Of a DNA stretch of 6,680 nucleotides, positions 1 to 6,204 are shown piece after piece. The notes below the pieces were generated by a model, which saw only the letters and a list, made by a program, of their open reading frames with translations, was not told where the DNA came from and searched no databases. Every line of letters starts with the position of its first letter. Within the stretch, counting starts at the first letter, position 1. A program made the position numbers and the translations under genes. Origin of the DNA: Rhodospirillaceae bacterium (GTDB lineage Bacteria > Pseudomonadota > Alphaproteobacteria > Rhodospirillales > Magnetovibrionaceae); assembly GCA_002401565.1 (NCBI GenBank), contig NVTL01000002.1:86695-93374 (forward strand). The letters run 5' to 3'.

Positions 1-3000
1 TGATGGCCAAGAACATCGCCGTTTGAATGCTGGCGGGGACTTTATTATCCAAAGATTCGATATGCGCCCACAAGGACCGCACACCAAAAGATTCCCGCGT
101 GACGATAAAGGCACGGGCAATTTCAGCCGTTTCCATTCCGGTTTTTTCGGCAACCTGCGTGACAAATGTTCCGCCCACCCGGTTGATCATAGAATTGGTC
201 ACACGGGTCGCGACAATTTCTCGGCGCAGGCGATGTTCAGAAATACCCTTGGCATATTTTTTATGCAACGGCGTCGGGAAATACCGGGTTAAATCTTGGG
301 TCAACAAATCATCATCGGGCAAATCAGACGCCATTAATTCGTCAAACAACCAGAGTTTTGCATACGACATTAAAACCGACACTTCGGGACGGGTCAAACC
401 TAAACCCTGAGCCATGCGTTCGGTCAAGGTTTCGTCATCCGGCAAAAATTCGACCTCTCGGTTCAACCGATTGAGTCGTTCCAACATCCGCATCAACCGA
501 ATTTGGTTGTCGGCCTGATCCACACCACGGGCTTGAATCATGGAAATCGCTTGGGTTTGTTCGTAATTATCCCACAGCACCAATTTGCCAACTTCGTCGG
601 TCATGCTGGCCAACAAGGTATTGCGGGCTTTGGGGGTCAGCCTTTTGTGTTGAACCTCAACGTCTAACAAAATCTTGATGTTGACTTCGTGATCCGAACA
701 ATCGACGCCCGCTGAATTATCAATGGAATCCGTATTCAAACGGCCCCCGTTTAAGGCAAATTCAACACGGGAACGTTGGGTGGTGCCAAGGTTAGCGCCT
801 TCGCCCAGAACCTTGGCCCGCACGTCCAGCCCATCAATGCGAATGGCATCGTTGGCCCGGTCACCCGCGTCCGCATGGGTTTCGGTCGAGCTTTTAATGT
901 AAGTGCCAATGCCGCCAAACCACAACAGGTCGACATCTTTTTTCAAGATCAACGTCATCAGGTCGTTCGGCGTCAACTTATCAGCTGTAACGTCAAACAG
1001 CTTTTTCATTTCCGCGCTCATCTTGATGGATTTTGCGCTGCGGTCAAACACGCCGCCACCCTTGGAAATCAGCTTGGCATTATAATCTGTCCAGCTGGAC
1101 CGGGGCATATCAAACAAACGTTGGCGTTCTTTTAAAGATTTTGCGGCATCGGGTTTGGGATCAATAAAGATATGCATATGGTTAAACGCAGCCTGCAGGC
1201 AAATGTGCGCGCTGAGCAACATGCCGTTGCCAAACACATCGCCCGACATGTCGCCAACCCCCGCCACGGTGAAGTCTTCGTTTTGCGTATCCACACCCAT
1301 TTCGCGGAAATGTCGTTTAACGGATTCCCAAGCCCCCTTGGCCGTGATGCCCATTTTTTTATGGTCATAACCAACGCTGCCGCCCGACGCAAACGCATCG
1401 CCCAACCAGAACTCGTATTCTAAAGATACCGAGTTTGCGATATCGGAAAACGTCGCCGTGCCTTTGTCGGCGGCAACCACCAAATACGGATCGTCGCCAT
1501 CCAAACGCACCACGTCTTTGGGCGGAATAATACCGCCTTTGGAATCTAAATTATCGGTCAGATCCAAAAGGCCGCGAATGAACGTTTTATAACAGCTGAT
1601 GCCCGCATTGATGAAGGCATCGCGGCCCTCTTCCGCGGCGGGCGGGTTTTTCATGACAAAGCCGCCTTTTGATCCAACCGGAACGATGACCGCATTTTTA
1701 ACCTGTTGAGCTTTGACCAAACCCAAAACTTCGGTGCGGAAATCTTCACGCCTATCCGACCAGCGCAAACCGCCACGGGCAACTTTACCAAAGCGCAAAT
1801 GCACGCCTTCGACGTCTGCGGAATACACAAAGATTTCAAATTTTGGACGCGGCAAAGGCAAATCATCAACGTCTTGGCTGGACAATTTAAACGACAACCA
1901 AGCTTTGGGATGACCATCCGCATCGATTTGATAAAAGTTCGTACGCAAAGTGGCATTCACCAAATTGACAAAACGTCTGAGGATTTTATCTTCATCCGCA
2001 CTGCTGACGTCTTCCAACAGGGATTCAATTTTTTTGCTCAATCGCGCAACTTTGCGGGCCGCCGTATCTTGAGCCACCGGATCAAAACGCGCGCAAAACA
2101 AATCAATAATAGCACGGGTCACGGCACCGTTTTCGCGCAGCGTCAAAGACATGTAATCTTCGGAAAAAGCAATTCCGGCTTGGCGCAGGTATTTGGTATA
2201 GGCGCGCAAAATAGTCACTTCACGCCACGACAATCCGGCCACCAAGATCAAAGCATTTAAGGAATCACTTTCCATATTGCCTGCCCAAATATGGTCAAAG
2301 GCCTGATGGAAATGGTGACGAATATCATGGGCCGTGCCTTGCAATTTTCCGCGGGGTTCCAAGCCAAAATCATGAATGACGATTTTGTATTCAGAATCCT
2401 TAGGGCGCACTTTGTAAGGAATTTCTTCGATCACCCGCAGCCCTAAATCTTCCAACATGGGCAAGACATCGGACAAGGCCGCCGAATGCCGGGGGTGGTA
2501 AATTTTAAAGCGCATGGGTGGCCCGTCTTGGGCATTTTGTTCGTACAGGTTTAAACCCAAACGACCGTAATTATACGTGGGTTCGATACGGTTAATGTCG
2601 TCTAAGGTTTGCAGGGAATCGTAATGATCCGCATAGCCCCGTTCGAACGCATTTTTATAAGATTCTAAAAGACGCATGCCTTCCATCTCGCCGTGGGCTT
2701 CGACCAGCACGCCGCGCAATCTGTCGGTCCACGATTGAGCCAAATCCGTCAACGTGGCTTCCAGACGCGATCGGTCATAATTTGGGATATTGCCGGGTTT
2801 GGTTTTGATCACCAGATGCAGTCGCGCCAATGGATCGTCGCCCAAAGTGGCATAATGCGAAACCACGTGGCCGTTAAAAGCCTTGGACAATACATCTTGA
2901 ATTTTGCACCGCAGATCGGTTGTATAACGATCTCTGGGCAGGTAAATCAAACAGCTCATGAACCGTTCAAAATCATCCCGACGTACAAACAGCGCCAACC

Positions 3001-4240
3001 GTTGACGATCTTGCAGGCGCAAAATGCCCAAGCTGGTTTCCAACAATTGCTGATCTGACGATTGAAACAATTCATCACGGGGAAAGGTTTCCAAAATATT
3101 CAAAAGGGTTTTGCCGGCGTGGCTGTTCGACGCCAAGCCCGCCGCGTCAAAGGCCTTTTGTAACTTACGGCGCAACAGCGGAATATCGCGCACGCTGCGT
3201 TGATACGCAGCCGCGGTAAACAGTCCAAAAAAGACCCGCTGGCCGATCACACGACCTTTGTTATCTAAATGTTTGATGCCGATGGAATCCATATACACCG
3301 GACGGTGAACCTTTGATTTGATGTTCGATTTCATCACCACCAATAAATCATCGTTGCCCAAAAAGGCGCGGACTTCCGGGGGCATTTTCCCCATGGTGCG
3401 CATGTCCAAAGCCACCCGGTCCGGATCGCTTAAGATTCCAAGGCCGCTGTCTTTCAAAACAACCGCATGGGCCTTTGGGCCTTTGCCGACAAATTTATAT
3501 TCGCGGTAGCCCAAAAACGTAAAGTTATCGTCGTGAATCCAGCGCAAAAAATCGCGCACTTCGGAAATTTCATCCAAAGAAATGGTCGCGGTCAGGGTTT
3601 CCAGTTCGTCAATCAATTCGCCCAAACCATTGCGCATTGTGCGCCAGTCTCGGACCGCCAGACGGACTTCATTTAAGGCATCTTCTAGGCCCTTGGCAAT
3701 TGCTGCATGTGCTGACGTGGGTTGTTCATCGATTTGAATATGGATAAAGCTTTCGCCTTGAATATCAACATCAGAACCCAAAGCCCCCGGTTCGACAACG
3801 CCAGACAACACACCTTTTTTAGTGCGCCGCACGCGCATGATGGGATGTATCGCCAAATGCACACCAAGGCCTTGGCTGTTGATTTCGGCGGTGATGCTGT
3901 CGACCAAAAACGGCGTGTCATTATTAATGACTTCGACCACCGTATGACCCATTTCCCAGCCATCCGTTTGTTCATCTGGATTAAAAACCCGCACCAGCGT
4001 CTTTTTATTTTTACGGGTGCGCCCTGTTTTTAAATGGTGCACCGCCAATTTGGCTAAGTCCTCGGGATCATGGGCTTGAATTTCATCCAAGACCAGATGA
4101 CTGAAATATTGTTTAACAAAGGCTTTGATATGGGGTTTTAAAGTTTTGCTGCCCAGCTTTAAAGCCAGGGCCGAAATTTTTGAAACTATGCGAGAATGTT
4201 TAGCTTTTTCGGAGGAAATTATTTTTGTCATTTTAGCCAT
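1..4240 (-). CDS. gdhZ: NAD-specific glutamate dehydrogenase, large (about 180 kDa) class, C-terminus cut by window edge
   Basis: Predicted cytoplasmic enzyme that oxidatively deaminates L-glutamate to 2-oxoglutarate and ammonia with NAD+ (EC 1.4.1.2). The frame stays open for 1413 codons, against roughly 1600 in the family, so the last part of the C-terminal helical domain is missing. The N-terminal half is the regulatory ACT/helical part and carries the family segment ending TPFLVDS near residue 110. The catalytic part shows RGGLRWSDR (822-830), VKNAVIVPVGSKGGF with K848 and K858 as likely substrate and catalytic lysines, ADKGTATF around K926, the dinucleotide-binding GVGDMSGDVFGNG (994-1006), WFGGIGTYIK (1107-1116) and GEGANLG (1146-1152). 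The visible end, with SLDNKVPASIQ, matches the C-terminal domain. The start is the only ATG before an in-frame upstream stop; a GAGG lies 9 nt ahead. No frameshift was seen. It is separated from tRNA-Gly by a terminator, so it is transcribed alone. The symbol follows Caulobacter and Brucella usage; pseudomonads call it gdhB. Confidence 0.96.
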   Translation of the reverse strand, partial: MAKMTKIISSEKAKHSRIVSKISALALKLGSKTLKPHIKAFVKQYFSHLVLDEIQAHDPEDLAKLAVHHLKTGRTRKNKKTLVRVFNPDEQTDGWEMGHTVVEVINNDTPFLVDSITAEINSQGLGVHLAIHPIMRVRRTKKGVLSGVVEPGALGSDVDIQGESFIHIQIDEQPTSAHAAIAKGLEDALNEVRLAVRDWRTMRNGLGELIDELETLTATISLDEISEVRDFLRWIHDDNFTFLGYREYKFVGKGPKAHAVVLKDSGLGILSDPDRVALDMRTMGKMPPEVRAFLGNDDLLVVMKSNIKSKVHRPVYMDSIGIKHLDNKGRVIGQRVFFGLFTAAAYQRSVRDIPLLRRKLQKAFDAAGLASNSHAGKTLLNILETFPRDELFQSSDQQLLETSLGILRLQDRQRLALFVRRDDFERFMSCLIYLPRDRYTTDLRCKIQDVLSKAFNGHVVSHYATLGDDPLARLHLVIKTKPGNIPNYDRSRLEATLTDLAQSWTDRLRGVLVEAHGEMEGMRLLESYKNAFERGYADHYDSLQTLDDINRIEPTYNYGRLGLNLYEQNAQDGPPMRFKIYHPRHSAALSDVLPMLEDLGLRVIEEIPYKVRPKDSEYKIVIHDFGLEPRGKLQGTAHDIRHHFHQAFDHIWAGNMESDSLNALILVAGLSWREVTILRAYTKYLRQAGIAFSEDYMSLTLRENGAVTRAIIDLFCARFDPVAQDTAARKVARLSKKIESLLEDVSSADEDKILRRFVNLVNATLRTNFYQIDADGHPKAWLSFKLSSQDVDDLPLPRPKFEIFVYSADVEGVHLRFGKVARGGLRWSDRREDFRTEVLGLVKAQQVKNAVIVPVGSKGGFVMKNPPAAEEGRDAFINAGISCYKTFIRGLLDLTDNLDSKGGIIPPKDVVRLDGDDPYLVVAADKGTATFSDIANSVSLEYEFWLGDAFASGGSVGYDHKKMGITAKGAWESVKRHFREMGVDTQNEDFTVAGVGDMSGDVFGNGMLLSAHICLQAAFNHMHIFIDPKPDAAKSLKERQRLFDMPRSSWTDYNAKLISKGGGVFDRSAKSIKMSAEMKKLFDVTADKLTPNDLMTLILKKDVDLLWFGGIGTYIKSSTETHADAGDRANDAIRIDGLDVRAKVLGEGANLGTTQRSRVEFALNGGRLNTDSIDNSAGVDCSDHEVNIKILLDVEVQHKRLTPKARNTLLASMTDEVGKLVLWDNYEQTQAISMIQARGVDQADNQIRLMRMLERLNRLNREVEFLPDDETLTERMAQGLGLTRPEVSVLMSYAKLWLFDELMASDLPDDDLLTQDLTRYFPTPLHKKYAKGISEHRLRREIVATRVTNSMINRVGGTFVTQVAEKTGMETAEIARAFIVTRESFGVRSLWAHIESLDNKVPASIQTAMFLAI

Positions 4241-4340
4241 ATCAGTGCGCCTCGTTCTTGCTGGTTTCAGCTGGTCTTAAAGACCATTTTAAAACGAAGA
4301 CCCTAGCGATTGGGTCCATACTCTTTTAATAAGTAAAGAG
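4241..4340 (-). promoter_or_regulatory. Structured leader of the glutamate dehydrogenase gene, with three dyads
   Basis: Read on the minus strand, this stretch holds three short inverted repeats: CTCTTT/AAAGAG (4340-4321, 8-nt loop), GACCC/GGGTC (4316-4299, 8-nt loop) and the near-perfect palindrome TGGTCTTTAAGACCA (4286-4272). GGTCTT occurs twice (4302-4297 and 4285-4280), and either copy could pair with the single AAGACC (4278-4273). The second and third dyads could therefore be replaced by one alternative stem. The palindrome could equally be a DNA operator. An ATG-started 25-codon ORF also runs through this leader (4319-4242). I found no convincing -35/-10 pair for the gene, so the transcription start and any regulator are unknown. 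Confidence 0.3.
4242..4319 (-). CDS. Possible 25-aa upstream (leader) ORF ahead of glutamate dehydrogenase
   Basis: An ATG at 4319-4317 opens a 25-codon frame that ends in TGA at 4244-4242, one base before the dehydrogenase ATG. The peptide starts MDPIARVFVLKWS and ends SKNEAH; it has no signal sequence and no run of one amino acid of the kind used for attenuation. A purine stretch, AAAAGAG, lies directly before the ATG but is only one base away, closer than a normal ribosome binding site. The GAGG that serves the dehydrogenase lies inside this ORF, so translation of the short frame could couple to, or interfere with, initiation downstream. A frame this short can arise by chance, and I recognise no homologue. 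Confidence 0.2.
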   Translation of the reverse strand: MDPIARVFVLKWSLRPAETSKNEAH

Positions 4341-4404
4341 CGTACGAGAACCTTAAGCTGTTGGCTATTAAAATTTATTCCAAGCTGCGCCTTACAAAAA
4401 GGCA

Positions 4405-4430
4405 CAAAAAAACCGAGCCAAGGCTCGGTC
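4405..4430 (-). terminator. Rho-independent terminator of the tRNA-Gly unit
   Basis: On the minus strand an 8-bp stem, ACCGAGCC/GGCTCGGT (4429-4422 with 4419-4412), closes a minimal TT loop, which probably opens to a tetraloop. It is followed at once by a run of T residues (complement of 4412-4406). It lies about 48 nt past the CCA end of tRNA-Gly and ahead of the dehydrogenase leader, so it ends the tRNA transcript and insulates the next gene. On the plus strand the T run is weaker and no gene reads into it, so the minus-strand role is preferred. Confidence 0.85.
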
Positions 4431-4447
4431 ATTTTTGGCTTCGTCTA

Positions 4448-4474
4448 TTTTCTTTTCAAGGTGTGAAAAGAAAA
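4448..4474 (-). repeat. AU-rich inverted repeat in the tRNA-Gly trailer
   Basis: An 11-bp perfect inverted repeat (4448-4458 with 4464-4474, 5-nt loop) starts four bases past the encoded CCA of tRNA-Gly. All but a few pairs are A-U, so it would be a weak stem in RNA. It sits between the tRNA and the GC-rich terminator. It may help define the precursor 3' end for processing, or be an eroded terminator; the sequence alone does not decide. Confidence 0.45.
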
Positions 4475-4477
4475 AGA

Positions 4478-4552
4478 TGGAGCGGGCGAGGCGATTCGAA
4501 CGCCCGACCCCAACCTTGGCAAGGTTGTGCTCTACCCCTGAGCTACGCCCGC
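4478..4552 (-). tRNA. tRNA-Gly (anticodon GCC), CCA encoded
   Basis: The minus strand folds into a complete cloverleaf of 72 nt plus encoded CCA. The 7-bp acceptor is GCGGGCG/CGCCCGC with discriminator U. The D arm is GCTC/GAGC, and the anticodon stem CAACC/GGTTG carries the loop TTGCCAA with GCC at 4520-4518. The variable loop has 5 nt, and the T arm carries TTCGAAT and pairs GGGCG with CGCCT through one G-U. It reads GGC and GGU glycine codons. It has its own promoter upstream and a terminator downstream and appears to be a single-gene unit. All stems are intact, so it should be functional. Confidence 0.97.
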
Positions 4553-4577
4553 TTAACCATCTTTGTGAAGCGGGGCG

Positions 4578-4605
4578 ATCATACCCAGCCATTCTTGCTT
4601 TGCAA
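4578..4605 (-). promoter_or_regulatory. Predicted sigma-70-type promoter of tRNA-Gly
   Basis: On the minus strand TTGCAA (4605-4600) and TATGAT (4583-4578) are separated by 16 bp, a good match to the vegetative -35/-10 consensus. Transcription would start around 4571, giving a leader of about 20 nt before the mature tRNA 5' end at 4552. The position directly ahead of a tRNA supports the call. Confidence 0.65.
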
Positions 4606-4640
4606 GCCCTCTTTTATATTTTTTTTAGAACGGCTAGATT

Positions 4641-4646
4641 TATAAT
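4641..4646 (+). promoter_or_regulatory. Candidate -10 box for the rightward operon
   Basis: A perfect TATAAT lies 41 bp before the deacylase start codon, in the divergent gap with tRNA-Gly. At 17-bp spacing the -35 position holds only a T-rich sequence within the run at 4618-4626, so the upstream element is poor. It is the best promoter candidate for the three plus-strand genes, but unproven. Confidence 0.45.
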
Positions 4647-4687
4647 GAATCTTATCGTTTCCCACAGCCCCAAAAGCCCCAGAAATC

Positions 4688-5185
4688 ATGACTCCCCAAG
4701 ACCTTTTTGAACATTTATCCGCCTTAAATATTTCTGTTGAAAGGCACTCTCATGCCCCGCTTATGACCGTCCAAGACAGTCAAAACCTGCGCGGCACCAT
4801 CTTAGGACACCACAGCAAAAATCTTTTTCTCAAAGACAAAAAGAAAAAACTATGGTTGGTGGTGTGCCATGAGGATTTAAAAATCGACTTAAAAGCTCTG
4901 CGTTTTCGCATTGGTGCCGCAGGACTATCGTTTGCCTCAAGCAATCTTTTACAGGATGTTTTGGGCGTTCAACCCGGTTCCGTCACTCCGTTTGCCATTG
5001 TCCATGATGTTGAATGTCTGGTTCAGGTGGTTTTAGACATAAATTTCGCGAAATCTGAACAGGTTAATTTCCACCCCTTGACGAACACCCAAACCCTGAC
5101 CATTTCTGGACCAGACTTGCTAAAATTCTTAGATCATCACGACCATAATCCCATCTTGATTGATTTTTCAAAGCAACCGTCATAG
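4688..5185 (+). CDS. YbaK/ProXp-ala-family prolyl-tRNA deacylase (trans-editing)
   Basis: A 165-aa single-domain member of the YbaK/INS superfamily, closest by motif to ProXp-ala (also called PrdX or prolyl-tRNA synthetase-associated domain protein). These free-standing cytoplasmic enzymes hydrolyse misacylated tRNA, typically Ala-tRNA(Pro), after a mistake by prolyl-tRNA synthetase. Visible hallmarks are the SKNLFLKD block, with the K44-N45 pair expected in the active site, LSFAS (80-84), GVQPGSVTPF (93-102), the VNFHPLTN block with H129, and a C-terminal DLLKFLD helix. Length is normal for the family. The ATG follows a TATAAT-like box, but the Shine-Dalgarno sequence is weak. The next gene begins 10 bp after the stop, which suggests co-transcription. 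Substrate choice within this superfamily cannot be fixed from sequence, so Ala versus Cys specificity is inference from overall resemblance. Confidence 0.9.
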   Translation: MTPQDLFEHLSALNISVERHSHAPLMTVQDSQNLRGTILGHHSKNLFLKDKKKKLWLVVCHEDLKIDLKALRFRIGAAGLSFASSNLLQDVLGVQPGSVTPFAIVHDVECLVQVVLDINFAKSEQVNFHPLTNTQTLTISGPDLLKFLDHHDHNPILIDFSKQPS

Positions 5186-5195
5186 GGTCCCTTTC

Positions 5196-6185
5196 ATGAG
5201 CAACATTATTATTGACCCAAACGCCCCCGTTCCTGATCCAAATGCCCCGCCAAAGCCGGGCTTTGATCTTGGCCCCAATGCGCCCACCAGCCCGGCCACG
5301 CCGGCCGCCACACAAGCTACGGTGATGGATAGCAACTCAGATACATTTGCCCAAGATGTTGTCGAAAGTTCAAACCAGCTTCCCGTTATTGTGACGTTTT
5401 GGACGCCCGAAAGCGAACAATCGATTACGTTAAACGAAGTTTTGCAAAAGCTTGTTTTGCGCGCGGGCGGCTTGGTCAAAATGGTCCGCATGAATGTCTA
5501 TGAAAATCAGGCCTTGGCCCAACAAATGCGCGTTCAAGGCGTGCCCACCGTTTTTGCCTTTAAGGACGGTCGCCCCGTTGAGGCTTTTTCAGGCGCCCAA
5601 AGCGAAGCTCAATTGCAAAGTTTTATCGACAAATTGGTTGGCGATGCCAAACCCCCGCTCGAAGATGCCATGGATCACGCAGCTGAGCTGTTAGGTGAAG
5701 GCCAATGGGCCGAGGCCGAAGACATCTACACTACGATTTTAGAAGAAGATTCGACTTATATCCCCGCCTTTGCCGGAATCATTCGCGCCATCGCGGTCTC
5801 TAAAGACTTCCCACGGGCTTATGAAATGTTGAAACAATTAAATCCAAAATCGCGCAATGCGCCCGAAGTTTTGCAGGCCATATCAGCTTTAGAACTGGCC
5901 GAACAAAGTGCCGAGGCTAATCCGTCTGAATCCGATGAGTTACAAAAACGTGTGAAGGCTGAGCCCAATAATTTGGAAATTCGCTTTGAATTGTCCCAAG
6001 CCTTGTTTGCCCAAGACCGCGTAGAAGACGCCATCGATCATCTTTTGGAAATCGTCCGCATTAATCGCGATTGGAACGAACAGGCCGGACGTAAACAGCT
6101 GATCAAGATTTTCGAAACCATCGGACTGACCGATGAACGCACCATTGAAGCTCGCAAGCGTTTGTCTGCGGTTCTGTTTTCTTAA
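5196..6185 (+). CDS. cnoX: CnoX/YbbN-like thioredoxin-fold TPR co-chaperone lacking both active-site cysteines
   Basis: A 329-aa protein in three parts. Residues 1-45 are a Pro/Ala-rich, probably disordered tail with three PNAP motifs. Residues about 46-155 form a thioredoxin fold, with VIVTFWTP at the usual active-site strand and GVPTVFAFKDGRPV carrying the cis-proline P117. Residues about 165-329 are a TPR-like helical region, as in CnoX/YbbN. That family holds unfolded proteins and passes them to GroEL, and some members are also redox active. Here the CxxC position reads SEQS (73-76), and there is no cysteine in the whole chain, so disulfide chemistry is excluded and a holdase or scaffold role is inferred. 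The ATG at 5196 is chosen because AGGG lies 8 nt upstream. An in-frame ATG at 5160 would overlap the preceding gene and lacks that site. It sits between the deacylase and LON-domain genes in a likely operon. Confidence 0.88.
   Translation: MSNIIIDPNAPVPDPNAPPKPGFDLGPNAPTSPATPAATQATVMDSNSDTFAQDVVESSNQLPVIVTFWTPESEQSITLNEVLQKLVLRAGGLVKMVRMNVYENQALAQQMRVQGVPTVFAFKDGRPVEAFSGAQSEAQLQSFIDKLVGDAKPPLEDAMDHAAELLGEGQWAEAEDIYTTILEEDSTYIPAFAGIIRAIAVSKDFPRAYEMLKQLNPKSRNAPEVLQAISALELAEQSAEANPSESDELQKRVKAEPNNLEIRFELSQALFAQDRVEDAIDHLLEIVRINRDWNEQAGRKQLIKIFETIGLTDERTIEARKRLSAVLFS
5214..5285 (+). repeat. Imperfect PNAP-coding repeat in the 5' end of the thioredoxin-TPR gene
   Basis: Two imperfect 21-bp tandem units (5214-5234 and 5235-5255) each begin with codons for DPNAP. 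A third, degenerate copy encoding GPNAP follows at 5271-5285. Differences between the first two DPNAP segments are mostly at third codon positions, so the amino-acid motif is preserved while the DNA has drifted. It makes a proline-rich flexible tail rather than part of the fold. Confidence 0.5.
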
Positions 6186-6204
6186 AAAGGTTTAGAATAC
6201 GGTC

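Noticed and set aside
1132..1398. Minus-strand open frames out of phase with the dehydrogenase (also 751-936, 1651-1956 and 3685-3975)
   Set aside because: They are in a different phase from the dehydrogenase frame, which reads through conserved motifs at the same positions, so they are not evidence of frameshifts or nested genes.
1706..2260. 184-codon plus-strand open frame, with other plus-strand frames at 23-410, 776-1135 and 2693-3058
   Set aside because: All lie antisense to the continuous glutamate dehydrogenase frame, whose family motifs are unmistakable; their translations show no recognisable domain.
4412..4436. The hairpin at 4412-4429 as a plus-strand terminator
   Set aside because: On the plus strand the T run is offset and short, and no plus-strand gene precedes it; the minus-strand T run is immediate and follows the tRNA.
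4361..4710. Plus- and minus-strand open frames across the tRNA-Gly region (4361-4645, 4435-4710 and 4392-4592)
   Set aside because: They run through the tRNA and its terminator, and their translations are simply readings of the tRNA.
5160..5195. Upstream in-frame start for the thioredoxin-TPR protein at 5160
   Set aside because: It would overlap the deacylase gene by 26 bp and has no ribosome binding site, whereas ATG 5196 has AGGG at good spacing and begins the regular PNAP tail.
5064..5491. Minus-strand open frames at 5064-5315 and 5180-5491
   Set aside because: They are antisense to well-supported plus-strand genes and have compositions typical of antisense readings.
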